From the NCBI GenBank assembly GCA_023953775.1, contig JAMLJD010000036.1:1-41438 (forward strand): a stretch of DNA of 41,438 bases, given 5' to 3'. Shown here piece by piece: positions 1-10,441 of the stretch. The number at the start of each line of letters is the position of its first letter. The first letter of the stretch is position 1. Position numbers and translations under genes: made by a program. Under the pieces are notes generated by a model, which was given only the letters and a program-made list of their open reading frames with translations, did not search any database and had not been told where the DNA came from. Source of the stretch: Rhizobiaceae bacterium (lineage in GTDB: Bacteria; Pseudomonadota; Alphaproteobacteria; Rhizobiales; Rhizobiaceae).

Positions 1-388
1 CCAGCCGGAACACCCGGTCATGCAGGCGCTGGTGTCGGGTGATCGCGAGATATTCTACGAGCGCGAAATCGCCGAACGCGAGCGTTCAAGCATGCCTCCC
101 TTCGGGCGCCTGGCAGCGCTCATCATCAGTGCGGCGACCAGACACGAAGCGGAAAGCCATGCGCGGGCGCTGCGGCGCGCTGCGGCACCGGACCCGGACA
201 TCATCGTGCTCGGACCGGCCGAGGCGCCGATGGCGCTGGTAGCCGGGCGGCATCGCTTCCGCCTCCTGGTGCACGGCACGCGCCGCGCGGACATGCAGCG
301 CTTCGTGCGCACGATGATCAAGGATGCGCAGCGGCCGCGCGGTTCGGTCCGCGTCCAGGTCGATATCGATCCGCAAAGTTTTCTTTGA
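1..388 (+). CDS. priA: Primosomal protein N' (replication restart helicase PriA), C-terminal fragment
   Basis: Only the last ~129 codons are present; the gene runs off the left edge and its reading frame begins at base 2. PriA is the 3'-5' DNA helicase that recognises stalled forks and loads the primosome in the cytoplasm. The visible part matches the PriA C-terminal domain: a segment with EREIAERERSSMPPFGRLA near its start, then an alpha/beta domain with VLGPAEAPMALVAGRHRFRLLVHG and a terminal VRVQVDIDPQSFL. PPFGRLA and the basic RHRFRLL segment are typical of PriA ends. The helicase core and zinc-binding cysteines lie outside the window. priA immediately before the atp operon is the usual rhizobial order. 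Confidence 0.9.
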   Translation, partial: QPEHPVMQALVSGDREIFYEREIAERERSSMPPFGRLAALIISAATRHEAESHARALRRAAAPDPDIIVLGPAEAPMALVAGRHRFRLLVHGTRRADMQRFVRTMIKDAQRPRGSVRVQVDIDPQSFL

Positions 389-439
389 CCCGGGCGCTTC
401 CACGACTTACCGAGGGTCGGCTTGGAAAAGGGGGAACTC

Positions 440-883
440 ATGAGACTTGTCAAATATGCCCTGCCGCTCGTGCTTGTGTCGGCCGTGCCCGCCAAGGCGC
501 TGCTGGTCACTGATGTGGCGTGGCCGAACATCGATAGCTACTGCACCTTTCAGCGTGCCGAGCAGAAGCTCGTCTATGACGATCCCGAGACGTGGAAGTT
601 CGTTTTCTTCTCCAATGTCGACGGGAGCGGAATGAACAGGCCTGAAACTGCGTTTGCAGCGATTCGCTACCAGCTTCACGAACTCGAGCTCGTCGACAGC
701 AGCGAGACGGCCGGCGGCGAAATGCGAACCTACCGCACGTTCAGCGGTCCGGATTTCTCGTTCACGCTCGATCTCTCGGTGACGGAAGAGGGCGGCGAAT
801 ACACCTCCTACAACGGCACGATGACGGTCGAGGGGGACGGCGAGACCGAGACCATCCAGATACACGGCGATTGCGGCGTGTAA
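440..883 (+). CDS. Small secreted protein of unknown function
   Basis: The product is 147 aa. A TTG at 422 would add six residues, but the ATG at 440 has a good ribosome-binding site (AAGGGGGA at 427-434), so I start there. Residues 1-19 look like a Sec signal peptide: a basic MRLVKY start, a hydrophobic core LPLVLVSAV and a PAKA cleavage site. The mature part is acidic and probably beta-rich, with alternating T/Y/F/S strands such as FSFTLDLSVTEEGGEYTSY. It has two cysteines, one near the mature N-terminus (SYCTF) and one three residues from the end (DCGV), which could form a disulfide. I do not recognise the family. It lies 51 bases after priA on the same strand and may be co-transcribed with it. 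Confidence 0.75.
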   Translation: MRLVKYALPLVLVSAVPAKALLVTDVAWPNIDSYCTFQRAEQKLVYDDPETWKFVFFSNVDGSGMNRPETAFAAIRYQLHELELVDSSETAGGEMRTYRTFSGPDFSFTLDLSVTEEGGEYTSYNGTMTVEGDGETETIQIHGDCGV

Positions 884-952
884 CCTGCCCTTCGCGGCCG
901 CTTCGAAATCTCCTAGTCTTGGCGGCGAATCGCGGCGGTCCGGAGCGATGTG

Positions 953-1348
953 ATGGAATATGCTTTCCCCTGGCCGGTAAGTCCCGGCGAATGGCTGGCC
1001 TGGTTGTCGGCGGCAGCGACGGTGCTGGTAGGCATCGTTCATTTCTTCATGCCGAATCTGGCGCTCCGGCTAAGGCGTCTGCAGACCGATCCCGGTCATC
1101 CCGAAGCGCTCGCTGAAGTGCGCGGCCCGATGGCCGGGTTCTTAATCGGGCTCGGGCTGACCTGCATCCTGCTCGCCCAGCCGCTGATCTATTTCGCGCT
1201 CGGCATGGCCTGGGGCTGCACCGTCTTCGGCCGGATCGTCTCGATCCTTTCGGACCGCGCAAGCACCGTCGTCAACTGGCTCCTGCTATTGGCCGAGCTG
1301 GTGTTGTGCCTGCTGCCGTTCGGATTTGCCTTCGGCTTCATCACCTGA
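953..1348 (+). CDS. Small integral membrane protein (DUF4345-like / rhizobial 'phage infection protein' family)
   Basis: The product is 131 aa. GTG at 950 and ATG at 953 are both in frame; CGGAG at 941-945 is better spaced for 953. The sequence suggests four membrane spans: around residues 12-30, 58-78, 80-95 and 108-128. A short cytoplasmic loop carries RLRRLQTDPGHPEALAEVR, and FGRIVSILSDR is a conserved-looking motif. From memory this resembles a protein family found beside the atp operon in Agrobacterium and Mesorhizobium, sometimes annotated as a phage infection protein; that name is weakly founded. The biochemical role is unknown. Its position between priA and atpH suggests a conserved local neighbourhood rather than a recent insertion. 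Confidence 0.7.
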   Translation: MEYAFPWPVSPGEWLAWLSAAATVLVGIVHFFMPNLALRLRRLQTDPGHPEALAEVRGPMAGFLIGLGLTCILLAQPLIYFALGMAWGCTVFGRIVSILSDRASTVVNWLLLLAELVLCLLPFGFAFGFIT

Positions 1349-1418
1349 CCGAACGGCCAGCTGCCGCGCGCCCTCGCGGGCCTGCGACAATCGTGCCCAA
1401 ATGCATGCGAGCCACCGT

Positions 1419-1447
1419 GTTGCGAGTCCGGGAAGCCTGTGCTAGAC
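1419..1447 (+). promoter_or_regulatory. Predicted promoter of the atp operon
   Basis: GTTGCG (1419-1424) is separated by exactly 17 bases from CTAGAC (1442-1447). This fits the alphaproteobacterial housekeeping form CTTGAC-N17-CTATAT and resembles the rplU promoter in this window. Transcription would start near 1454, leaving a leader of about 130 bases before atpH. I see nothing else coding in 1349-1582. Confidence 0.45.
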
Positions 1448-1582
1448 GGCAAGCGACTTTTGACCGGGGGATGCGGTCAGGCCACGCTCCCGGGTAAAAA
1501 CAATCAACAAGGTCAAAGATTTAGCCAGAGTTGAAGACTCGAAACGCTGATCTTGCGGCCTGTCAGTCAAAAAAGGCGGCCC

Positions 1583-2143
1583 GTGGCGAAGTCTGGCTCG
1601 ATGATTTCCGGTGTTTCCGAACGTTACGCGGGTTCGCTTTTCGAGCTCGCCACCGAGGCGAAGTCTGTCGACAAGGTGACGGCCGAGCTGACCGATTTCG
1701 AGACGCTTCTTTCCGGCAGCGACGATCTGCAGCGCCTGATCGAGAGCCCGGTTTTCTCGGCCGAGGACCAGTTCCGCGCCATCGATGCGATCGCCAAGAA
1801 GGCAGACATCACCGGCCTTGTCGGAAATTTCCTCCGCGTCGTCGCCAGCAACCGGCGGCTTTTCGCTCTGCCCGGCATCATCAAGGCGTTCCGCCAGATC
1901 GTGGCCGAGAGCCGCGGCGAGGCCTCCGCGGAGGTGACGTCGGCCCATGAACTGTCGGCAGCGCAGAAGAACGAACTCAAGTCGGCGCTCAAGTCGGTCG
2001 CCGGCAAGGACGTTTCGGTCAACGTGACCGTCGATCCCTCGCTGCTCGGCGGCCTGGTGGTCAAGATCGGCTCGCGCCAGATCGACACGTCGCTCAAAAC
2101 CAAACTCAATTCGCTCAAGCTTGCACTGAAAGAGGTCGGCTGA
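1583..2143 (+). CDS. atpH: F1F0 ATP synthase subunit delta
   Basis: The product is 186 aa, the usual rhizobial length, starting at GTG 1583 behind AAAAAGGCGG. An upstream TTG at 1553 would add ten residues with no ribosome-binding site. Delta (OSCP) sits on top of the F1 head and ties it to the peripheral stalk. The OSCP fold is recognisable from [18 protein letters not shown] near the N-terminus, the helical middle ([24 protein letters not shown] shared with the family) and the C-terminal [20 protein letters not shown] motif. It is the first gene of atpHAGDC and its stop overlaps the atpA start by one base (TGATG), a sign of translational coupling. Confidence 0.97.
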   Translation: MAKSGSMISGVSERYAGSLFELATEAKSVDKVTAELTDFETLLSGSDDLQRLIESPVFSAEDQFRAIDAIAKKADITGLVGNFLRVVASNRRLFALPGIIKAFRQIVAESRGEASAEVTSAHELSAAQKNELKSALKSVAGKDVSVNVTVDPSLLGGLVVKIGSRQIDTSLKTKLNSLKLALKEVG

Positions 2144-3672
2144 TGGACATCCGCGCCGCGGAAATTTCCGCAATTCTGAAAGACCAGATCAAGAATTTCG
2201 GCAAGGAAGCCGAAGTCTCCGAGGTCGGTCAGGTTCTCTCGGTCGGCGACGGTATCGCCCGCGTCTACGGGCTGGACAATGTCCAGGCCGGTGAGATGGT
2301 AGAATTCCCCGGCGGCATCCGCGGCATGGCGCTCAACCTTGAGGCCGACAATGTCGGCGTCGTGATCTTCGGCGCCGACCGCGACATCAAGGAAGGCGAT
2401 ACGGTCAAGCGCACCGGCGCGATCGTTGATGTTCCCGTCGGCCCCGGCCTGCTTGGCCGCGTCGTCGACGCGCTCGGCAACCCGATCGACGGCAAGGGTC
2501 CGATCAAGGCCGCCGAACGGCGCCGCGTTGACGTCAAGGCGCCGGGCATCATTCCGCGCAAGTCGGTGCACGAGCCGATGTCGACCGGCCTGAAGGCCAT
2601 CGATGCGCTGATCCCAGTCGGCCGTGGCCAGCGCGAGCTGATCATTGGCGATCGCCAGACCGGCAAGACCGCGATCATCCTTGACACCTTCCTGAACCAG
2701 AAGTCGCTCAACCAGGGCGACGACGAAAGCCAGAAGCTCTACTGCGTCTATGTCGCGGTCGGCCAGAAGCGTTCCACCGTCGCACAGTTCGTGAAGGTGC
2801 TGGAAGAGCGCGGCGCTCTCGAATACTCGATCGTGATCGCGGCCACCGCGTCCGACCCGGCGCCGATGCAGTTCCTCGCCCCGTTCGCGGGTTGCGCGAT
2901 GGGCGAGTATTTCCGCGACAACGGCAAGCACGCCGTGATCGGCTATGACGATTTGTCGAAGCAGGCCGTCGCGTACCGCCAGATGTCGCTCCTGCTGCGC
3001 CGCCCGCCGGGCCGCGAAGCCTATCCGGGCGACGTCTTCTACCTGCACTCCCGCCTGCTCGAGCGTGCGGCTAAGATGAACGAGGACAACGGCTCGGGCT
3101 CGCTGACGGCGCTACCGGTCATCGAAACGCAGGCCAACGACGTCTCGGCCTACATCCCGACCAACGTGATCTCGATCACCGACGGCCAGATCTTCCTTGA
3201 GACCAACCTGTTCTTCCAGGGCATCCGCCCGGCGGTGAACGTCGGCCTGTCGGTTTCGCGCGTCGGCTCTGCCGCGCAGATCAAGGCGATGAAGCAGGTC
3301 GCCGGCTCGATCAAGGGCGAGCTCGCCCAGTACCGCGAGATGGCGGCCTTCGCGCAGTTCGGATCCGACCTCGACGCCGCGACGCAGCGCCTGCTCAACC
3401 GCGGCGCACGCCTGACAGAGCTTCTGAAGCAGCCGCAGTTCTCGCCGCTCAAGACGGAAGAACAGGTGGCGGTCATCTTCGCCGGCACGCAGGGCTATCT
3501 CGACAAGCTGACGGTTGCCCAGGTCGGCAAGTTCGAGCAGGGACTGCTGACGCACCTGCGTTCGGAAGGCAAGTCCGTGCTCGACGCGATCCGCAAGGAG
3601 AAGGCGCTGACCGACGAGATCCGCAACGATCTCAAGGCGCAGATCGACGCTTTCGCGAAGAACTTCGCCTGA
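2143..3672 (+). CDS. atpA: F1F0 ATP synthase subunit alpha
   Basis: The product is 509 aa, full length for the family. Alpha forms the F1 hexamer with beta and holds the non-catalytic nucleotide sites. Visible marks are the N-terminal beta-barrel ([20 protein letters not shown]), the P-loop GDRQTGKT near residue 170, [16 protein letters not shown], the [31 protein letters not shown] region (alpha signature with the Arg-rich stretch) and [22 protein letters not shown] toward the C-terminus. The start codon overlaps the atpH stop. It is followed 18 bases later by atpG. No anomalies were seen. Confidence 0.98.
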   Translation: MDIRAAEISAILKDQIKNFGKEAEVSEVGQVLSVGDGIARVYGLDNVQAGEMVEFPGGIRGMALNLEADNVGVVIFGADRDIKEGDTVKRTGAIVDVPVGPGLLGRVVDALGNPIDGKGPIKAAERRRVDVKAPGIIPRKSVHEPMSTGLKAIDALIPVGRGQRELIIGDRQTGKTAIILDTFLNQKSLNQGDDESQKLYCVYVAVGQKRSTVAQFVKVLEERGALEYSIVIAATASDPAPMQFLAPFAGCAMGEYFRDNGKHAVIGYDDLSKQAVAYRQMSLLLRRPPGREAYPGDVFYLHSRLLERAAKMNEDNGSGSLTALPVIETQANDVSAYIPTNVISITDGQIFLETNLFFQGIRPAVNVGLSVSRVGSAAQIKAMKQVAGSIKGELAQYREMAAFAQFGSDLDAATQRLLNRGARLTELLKQPQFSPLKTEEQVAVIFAGTQGYLDKLTVAQVGKFEQGLLTHLRSEGKSVLDAIRKEKALTDEIRNDLKAQIDAFAKNFA

Positions 3673-3690
3673 GGCCGATAGGACCGACCA

Positions 3691-4578
3691 ATGGCTTCAC
3701 TCAAGGATCTCCGCAACCGCATCGCCTCGGTGAAGGCGACGCAGAAGATCACCAAGGCGATGCAGATGGTCGCCGCGGCGAAGCTGCGTCGCGCGCAGGA
3801 GGCGGCGGAAGCGGCGCGACCCTATTCGGAGCGTATGAGCGCCGTGCTCGCCAACATCGCCAGTGCGGTCGCGGGTACGGATGCGCCGCCGCTGATGACG
3901 GGCACTGGCAAGGACCAGACGCATCTGCTGATCGTCTGCACAGCCGAGCGCGGCCTGTGCGGCGGCTTCAACAGCCAGATCGCCCGCCTGGCGCGCGAGC
4001 ATGTCCGCAAGCTTCTGTCGGACGGCAAGGAGGTCAAGATCCTCTGCGTCGGCAAGAAGGGCTACGACATCCTGCGCCGAGACTACGGCAGGCTGATCAT
4101 CGACCGGGTCGACCTGCGCGAGGCGAAGCAGATCGGCTTCTCGCATGCCGACGCGATCGGCAAGCGGGTGATCGCGCTTTTCAACGAGGGCGAGTTCGAC
4201 GTCTGCACCCTGTTCTATTCGCAGTTCAAGTCGGTGATCAGCCAGATTCCGACCGCTCAGCAGCTCATTCCGGCCGCGGCTCCCGATACCGCCGAAGCGG
4301 ATGCTGCGGCGACGACTGGCGGTGCGGTGTATGAGTATGAGCCGGAAGCGGGCGAAATCCTCGGCGAACTGATCCCGCGCAACATCTCGGTGCAGATCTT
4401 CCGGGCATTGCTCGAGAACGCAGCCGGCGAGATGGGCGCTAAGATGTCCGCGATGGACAATGCGACGCGCAATGCGGGTGAGATGATCAACAAGCTGTCG
4501 ATCACCTACAACCGCCAGCGTCAGGCGCAGATCACCAAGGAACTGATCGAAATCATTTCGGGCGCCGAAGCGCTCTAA
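3691..4578 (+). CDS. atpG: F1F0 ATP synthase subunit gamma
   Basis: The product is 295 aa, normal for alphaproteobacteria. Gamma is the central rotor shaft inside the alpha3beta3 ring. The N-terminal helix [18 protein letters not shown] and [16 protein letters not shown], the central [12 protein letters not shown] and the C-terminal [20 protein letters not shown] with [19 protein letters not shown] are diagnostic. The middle has an Ala/Asp-rich insertion around residues 190-212 ([18 protein letters not shown]), common in alphaproteobacterial gamma subunits. It lies between atpA and atpD in the operon. Confidence 0.98.
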   Translation: MASLKDLRNRIASVKATQKITKAMQMVAAAKLRRAQEAAEAARPYSERMSAVLANIASAVAGTDAPPLMTGTGKDQTHLLIVCTAERGLCGGFNSQIARLAREHVRKLLSDGKEVKILCVGKKGYDILRRDYGRLIIDRVDLREAKQIGFSHADAIGKRVIALFNEGEFDVCTLFYSQFKSVISQIPTAQQLIPAAAPDTAEADAAATTGGAVYEYEPEAGEILGELIPRNISVQIFRALLENAAGEMGAKMSAMDNATRNAGEMINKLSITYNRQRQAQITKELIEIISGAEAL

Positions 4579-6153
<1,575 letters not shown>

Positions 6154-6158
6154 GCGGC

Positions 6159-6178
6159 GGGCGGCGTGAGCGCCGCCC
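6159..6178 (+). promoter_or_regulatory. Intercistronic hairpin between atpD and atpC
   Basis: GGGCGGCG (6159-6166) pairs perfectly with CGCCGCCC (6171-6178) across a TGAG tetraloop, directly after the atpD stop. It is followed by only two T residues, so it is more likely an mRNA-stability or partial-attenuation element than a full terminator. Confidence 0.5.
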
Positions 6179-6205
6179 TTCCGACCACACCCTACGGGAT
6201 ACGAC

Positions 6206-6613
6206 ATGGCTGACGCATACAAGTTCGAACTGGTATCGCCCGAACGTCTCCTCGTTTCCGAGGCGATCGATCAGGTCGTGATCCCGGGCACGGAAGGCGA
6301 GATGACGGTGATGGCGAACCATGCGCCGGTCATGACGACGCTGAAGCCCGGCGTCGTCAAGGTCCGCACCACGGCCGGCAAGGACGACCGCTACGTGGTG
6401 TTCGGCGGGTTCGCCGACATCCTTCCGGACGGCTGCACCGTGCTTGCCGAGTCGGCCGTCCACGTCGACGACGTCAATCGCGACGAGCTGACCCGGCGGA
6501 TCCAGGAGGCCAGGGAAGACGTGGCCGACGCCAAGGACGATCATTCGCGGTCGAAGGCGGAGGAGTTCCTCGCCCAGCTTACCACGCTGGAAGGCGCAAT
6601 CCTGCCGGCCTGA
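6206..6613 (+). CDS. atpC: F1F0 ATP synthase subunit epsilon
   Basis: The product is 135 aa, normal length. Epsilon binds the rotor shaft and, in many bacteria, inhibits ATP hydrolysis. The N-terminal beta-sandwich is clear: FELVSPERLLVSEAIDQVVIPGTEGEMTVMANHAP, then TTLKPGVVKVRT and YVVFGGFADILPDGCTVLAE. A C-terminal helical hairpin follows (about residues 88-135). It is the last gene of atpHAGDC, with a strong terminator 25 bases on. The F0 genes (a, c, b, b') are not in the window, as usual in alphaproteobacteria, where they form a separate cluster. Confidence 0.97.
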   Translation: MADAYKFELVSPERLLVSEAIDQVVIPGTEGEMTVMANHAPVMTTLKPGVVKVRTTAGKDDRYVVFGGFADILPDGCTVLAESAVHVDDVNRDELTRRIQEAREDVADAKDDHSRSKAEEFLAQLTTLEGAILPA

Positions 6614-6637
6614 TGCCCGGCTCGTCGTGACTGTTCC

Positions 6638-6663
6638 AAAGCCGGCTTTCATGCCGGCTTTTT
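6638..6663 (+). terminator. Rho-independent terminator of the atp operon
   Basis: A perfect 9-bp stem AAAGCCGGC (6638-6646) / GCCGGCTTT (6653-6661) with a 6-base loop runs into a T tract (6659-6663), 25 bases after atpC. Confidence 0.9.
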
Positions 6664-6748
6664 CTTTGCCTGTTTGCCGCGGCGACGAAACCCTACCGCG
6701 TCTCGGGGGTTAACCTCACAGGGCCTTGTGACCCGGAGGAGATCAGTC

Positions 6749-7273
6749 ATGAAGCAGTTTGTCGGCGCAAGCATTCTCGCGGTCCTGACCGGTGTATGTG
6801 TTGCCAACGCGCAGGGCAGCGGCGCAAGCGCCTCTGCGCGCATGGTCGATGCCGAGGGCAGGTCGGCTGGGACCGTCACCTTCAACCAGACCAAGTCAGG
6901 CATGCTGCATGTCATCGTGGAGATGACCGGCATAGAGCCGGGTCCGCACGGATTTCACGTCCATGAGACGGGCGCCTGCGATGCGGGGGACGGTTTCAAG
7001 TCAGCCGGCGGACACTATGCCGGTGACAAGGAACATGGCGTCGGCGCGCCGAACGGGCCGCATCCCGGTGATTTCCCGAACGTCAATGTCGGGCCGGACG
7101 GCGTGCTGAAGACCGAGTTCTTCACCGACAGGCTGACCCTCGATCGAGAAGGCGAAAATCCGCTACTGGACGATGATGGCTCCGCCGTCGTGGTGCACGG
7201 AAACCAGGACGACTATTTCAGTCAGCCGTCCGGCGAAGCGGGGCCTCGCATCGCATGTGGCGTGGTGGAATAG
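6749..7273 (+). CDS. sodC: Periplasmic Cu/Zn superoxide dismutase
   Basis: The product is 174 aa, starting at ATG 6749 behind CGGAGGAG. The frame is open 25 codons further up, but without a ribosome-binding site. A Sec signal peptide covers about residues 1-22 (KQFVGASILAVLTGVCVANA). The enzyme converts superoxide to H2O2 in the periplasm. All metal ligands appear present: HVHETG (two Cu His), GGHY (bridging His), DKEHG and PHPGDFPN (Zn His/His/Asp), and VVHG in the C-terminal part (Cu His). The paired cysteines GACDAG and IACGV fit the conserved disulfide. QPSGEAGPRIACGV is the family ending. One oddity is VVHGNQDDY where VIHAxxDDY is usual. It converges on rppH. Confidence 0.93.
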   Translation: MKQFVGASILAVLTGVCVANAQGSGASASARMVDAEGRSAGTVTFNQTKSGMLHVIVEMTGIEPGPHGFHVHETGACDAGDGFKSAGGHYAGDKEHGVGAPNGPHPGDFPNVNVGPDGVLKTEFFTDRLTLDREGENPLLDDDGSAVVVHGNQDDYFSQPSGEAGPRIACGVVE

Positions 7274-7311
7274 GTCTGACTCAGACCAGTTTCCAGTTCG
7301 CCGCAAATGCT

Positions 7312-7833
7312 CTAGGCAGCGAGATGCCGGAACGCCGCCACCACCTGTTCGTAGAGGCCCCGCTTGAAGGGCACAATCAGGTCTGGAAGGTCAGCCATGG
7401 CGACCCAGTCCCAGCGATCGAACTCCGCCTCATGCCCGCCCGGCGGCGGATTGATGGCGACTTCGCTGTCGTCGCCTTCGAACCTGAAGGCAAACCAGCG
7501 CTGCGTCTGGCCGCGAAACTTCCCCTTCAGCGCGATACCGACGAGTTCGGGAGGAAGCTCGTAGTTGATCCAGGCAGGCGCTTCCTCGATCAGTGAAGCG
7601 GTCCGGATGCCCGTCTCCTCGTACATTTCCCGCCAGGCGGCCTCAACTGGCGTCTCGCCCTTGTCGATGCCTCCCTGCGGCATCTGCCACAGCTTGTCCG
7701 CACCCGCCATCTCGCTGTCCGACTCGGCGATCCGCCGCCCCGCCCAGACGCGGTTGTCACGGTTGAGGATCATGACCCCGACGCATGGCCGGTAAGGTAG
7801 GGTTTCCGGATCGACGTTCTTGCCACGCGCCAT
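7312..7833 (-). CDS. rppH: RNA pyrophosphohydrolase (Nudix family)
   Basis: The product is 173 aa. I start at ATG 7833, which follows GGAGGT (7846-7841) by seven bases; a GTG at 7842 would overlap the upstream stop. RppH removes pyrophosphate from triphosphorylated 5' ends of mRNA and so triggers decay. The sequence has [21 protein letters not shown] at the N-terminus, [12 protein letters not shown] and the full Nudix box [20 protein letters not shown] (Gx5Ex7REUxEExGU, completed by TGI). The C-terminal half carries [13 protein letters not shown] and the [21 protein letters not shown] motif of the RppH/IalA branch. It is the last gene of the minus-strand cluster, five bases after the deacetylase. 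Confidence 0.95.
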   Translation of the reverse strand: MARGKNVDPETLPYRPCVGVMILNRDNRVWAGRRIAESDSEMAGADKLWQMPQGGIDKGETPVEAAWREMYEETGIRTASLIEEAPAWINYELPPELVGIALKGKFRGQTQRWFAFRFEGDDSEVAINPPPGGHEAEFDRWDWVAMADLPDLIVPFKRGLYEQVVAAFRHLAA

Positions 7834-7838
7834 CGACG

Positions 7839-9011
7839 TCACCTCCGCTCGGGATCCGCCGCGACCGCGGACACGGGCACGATCTCGATGCCACGTCGCC
7901 TTGCCTCACCGATCCATTCGGACACTGCATCGACGGTGGTGTCAAACGCCCAGCCGATGCCGATCGCGTAGCCGCGCGATTGTGCGATGCGCTCGAGGTC
8001 GTCCAGCTTCTTCAGAATGGCCGGGCGGCTCCGGTCGGCATCGATCGCCGTGTCGGCGGCGGCGAAAGGAACGCCGCTCGCCGGCGCCAGTTCGCCGGCC
8101 AGGCTGCGCGCCGACGATCCGTCATCAAGATAGAGGAGGCCACGCTCGCCAAGCTCGTCCATCAGCGGCTTCATCACCGAGCGTTCGGATGTGAAGCGGG
8201 CGCCCATATAATTCATGATGCCGGTGTAATTGGTGATACGCGACAGCGCCCAGTGGAGATTGTCGGCATTTTCGCCGGGATCGGCGGACACCGTCAGCGT
8301 CGTTCGGCCCGGATCGACGTTCGGGTAGTCGAACGGCTCGAGTGGCACCTGCATGACGATCTCGTGGCCGCTCCGACGCGCAGCCTGCATCCAGCGGTCA
8401 AGACTGTTGCCATTGGCGGCGAAGGCGAGCGTCACCTCGCCCGGCAACGTCTCGACGGCGTGCTGCGTGCCTGTCTGCGATACACCCAGCCCGCCGATGA
8501 CGATGGCGACGCGTGCGCCGCGCGCGCCCGACCACGGCCGTGCATAGACGTCGAAGGGCCGACGGCCATCCGAGGCGCGGACGGGCAGGGGACCAGCCGC
8601 CGCCTTTTCGATCAGCGCCTTGTCGGGAAGGTGGGCGACGCGCAGGTTCTGCCCGACCGTCGCGGGATTGCGGATGATCACGACGCTGTCGCGTTCGGTG
8701 GGCGGCGGGCCGACCTCGATGATCGACGGTCCGCCGTCCGTGTCGCGGCGTTTCGTGGCAGCCGGGATATCGCGGTCTTCAGCGATGCTGCCGGTCGATG
8801 CCGGTTGTTCGACCGTCGCAACGACGGCGGCCGCCGGATTTCTGAGGCCGCGGTCGCGTAGGGCGATCGTCGCGGAAGCGGCAGCGACCGCAATCGCCAG
8901 GACGGCAATCGACACCGCTCCGATCCGCGGGCGGAACCGCGCCGGCCGCGCCGCCGCAGATAGCTGTCCCAGTGGTTTCTGGAGATCGCTGTTGCCGCCG
9001 AATTCGTTCAC
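7839..9011 (-). CDS. Divergent polysaccharide deacetylase family protein (YibQ/DUF610)
   Basis: The product is 390 aa, with a GTG start at 9011. A short cytoplasmic tail is followed by one membrane span (about residues 30-50, [21 protein letters not shown]), then a 100-residue low-complexity linker and a C-terminal (beta/alpha) barrel of about 220 residues. Recognisable parts of the divergent deacetylase family are [69 protein letters not shown] and [16 protein letters not shown]. The family is secreted or anchored and thought to act on envelope glycans; its substrate is unknown. In rhizobia it always seems to sit beside ctpA and an EnvC-like gene, which supports a cell-wall role. Confidence 0.88.
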   Translation of the reverse strand: MNEFGGNSDLQKPLGQLSAAARPARFRPRIGAVSIAVLAIAVAAASATIALRDRGLRNPAAAVVATVEQPASTGSIAEDRDIPAATKRRDTDGGPSIIEVGPPPTERDSVVIIRNPATVGQNLRVAHLPDKALIEKAAAGPLPVRASDGRRPFDVYARPWSGARGARVAIVIGGLGVSQTGTQHAVETLPGEVTLAFAANGNSLDRWMQAARRSGHEIVMQVPLEPFDYPNVDPGRTTLTVSADPGENADNLHWALSRITNYTGIMNYMGARFTSERSVMKPLMDELGERGLLYLDDGSSARSLAGELAPASGVPFAAADTAIDADRSRPAILKKLDDLERIAQSRGYAIGIGWAFDTTVDAVSEWIGEARRRGIEIVPVSAVAADPERR

Positions 9012-9115
9012 GCAGGCTGGTCCGGTTTGCGTTCAGTTGCGCCGCGAATCAAAAGTCCGCCCCTCGCATAATGGAGGGACGGACCGTTTCGGGAAAGGGA
9101 ATGCTTCCGCCGCGC

Positions 9116-10441
9116 CTATTGCTCGAGCACGGCCTGGTCGGGATTTGGCGGGAAGGCCGGATCGGTTTTCTTGCCACGCAGAAGGTCGAGCGCGTAGGCA
9201 AGCTGGACGTCATCCTTGGGATCCGGCGGCACGTAGGCCACCGACCCCGATCCCTCCTCGTTCTCGTCGGCGCCCTTGATGTGGCCGCGCAGGTCGGATT
9301 CGCCGCGCGTGACGTCGCGACCCATCAGCTCGTCCGGAATCGGCTGGTCGACCTTGATGTCGGGCGTGATGCCCTTGCCCTGGATCGACTTGCCGGCCGG
9401 CGTGTAATAGAGCGCGGTCGTCAGCCGCAGCGCGCCGTTCTCGGCGAGCGGGATGATCGTCTGCACCGACCCCTTGCCGAAGGACCGCGTGCCGAGCACC
9501 GTGGCGCGGCGGTGGTCCTGGAGCGCGCCGGCGACGATCTCGGAGGCGCTCGCGGAGCCGCCGTTGACCAGCACGATCAGCGGCTTGCCGCCGATCTTGT
9601 CGCCGGGCCTGGAATCGAACCGCGAGACGTCCTTCGGGTCACGGCCGCGCGTCGAGACGATCTCGCCGCGATCGAGGAAGGTGTCGGACACGCTGACCGC
9701 CTGATCCAGCAGGCCGCCCGGGTTGAGCCGCAGGTCGAGAATGTAGCCCTTGAGCTTGTCCTCGGGGATCTGCGCGGAAATCGTCTCGATCGCCGACTGC
9801 AGGTCGTCGAAGGTCTTCTCGGTGAAGGAGGTGATCTTCAGGTAACCGACATCGTCCTCGGTGCGGAAGCGCACCGCGCGAACCTTGATGATGTCGCGGA
9901 CGATAGTGATCTTCAGCGGCTTCTCGGCGCCTTCACGCAGGATGGTCAGCTCGATCGGCGTGTTGACCACGCCGCGCATCTTGTCGACTGCCTCACTAAG
10001 CGAAAGGCCGCGGACCTCCTCGCCGTCGATCTCGGAGATCAGGTCTCCGGCAAGAACGCCGGCGCGGGCGGCCGGAGTCTCGTCGATCGGCGTGATGACC
10101 TTGATCAGCTCGTTCTCCATCGTGACCTCGATGCCGAGGCCGCCGAACTCTCCCTTGGTCTGGACGCGCATGTCCTGCGCGGCCTCGGGATTGAGATAGG
10201 ACGAATGCGGATCGAGCGACGTCAGCATCCCGTTGATGGCGCTTTCGACCAGCGCCTTCTCCTCGGGCGGCGTCACATACTGCGCGCGCACACGCTCGAA
10301 GATGTCGCCGAAGATCGCGAGTTGCTTGTAGGTTTCCGACCCGGCAGCGTTGGCGGCATTGCCGCTTGATCCGTAGACCAGGCTCATTGCCGAGGCGCCC
10401 ATGAGGGCGCCGGCCATCAGAAGCGACACCTTACGTATCAT
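9116..10441 (-). CDS. ctpA: Carboxy-terminal processing protease (peptidase S41)
   Basis: The product is 441 aa, with ATG 10441 behind GGAAGGACAGGGA. Order of parts: an export signal (about 1-33), an N-terminal helical segment, a PDZ domain (about 95-180, GGLGIEVTMENELIKVITPI and GVLAGDLISEIDG), then the S41 core. The Ser/Lys dyad appears as Ser298 in NGGSASASEIVAGA and Lys323 in RSFGKGSVQT, 25 residues apart as in D1P/CtpA. The enzyme trims exported proteins from their C-terminus in the periplasm and in several alphaproteobacteria affects peptidoglycan hydrolases. Its start overlaps the end of the upstream envC-like gene by 11 bases, so the two are probably co-translated. Confidence 0.95.
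   Translation of the reverse strand: MIRKVSLLMAGALMGASAMSLVYGSSGNAANAAGSETYKQLAIFGDIFERVRAQYVTPPEEKALVESAINGMLTSLDPHSSYLNPEAAQDMRVQTKGEFGGLGIEVTMENELIKVITPIDETPAARAGVLAGDLISEIDGEEVRGLSLSEAVDKMRGVVNTPIELTILREGAEKPLKITIVRDIIKVRAVRFRTEDDVGYLKITSFTEKTFDDLQSAIETISAQIPEDKLKGYILDLRLNPGGLLDQAVSVSDTFLDRGEIVSTRGRDPKDVSRFDSRPGDKIGGKPLIVLVNGGSASASEIVAGALQDHRRATVLGTRSFGKGSVQTIIPLAENGALRLTTALYYTPAGKSIQGKGITPDIKVDQPIPDELMGRDVTRGESDLRGHIKGADENEEGSGSVAYVPPDPKDDVQLAYALDLLRGKKTDPAFPPNPDQAVLEQ

Noticed and set aside
1460..1465. TTGACC upstream of atpH as a -35 box
   Set aside because: No acceptable -10 lies 16-18 bases downstream; the pair at 1419-1447 fits better.
1624..3048. A 474-codon minus-strand open frame over atpH and atpA
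   Set aside because: Shadow of coding sequence with biased composition and no start signal.
7273..7287. GGTCTG-ACT-CAGACC hairpin between sodC and rppH as a terminator
   Set aside because: Only six pairs, a three-base loop and no T tract on either strand.
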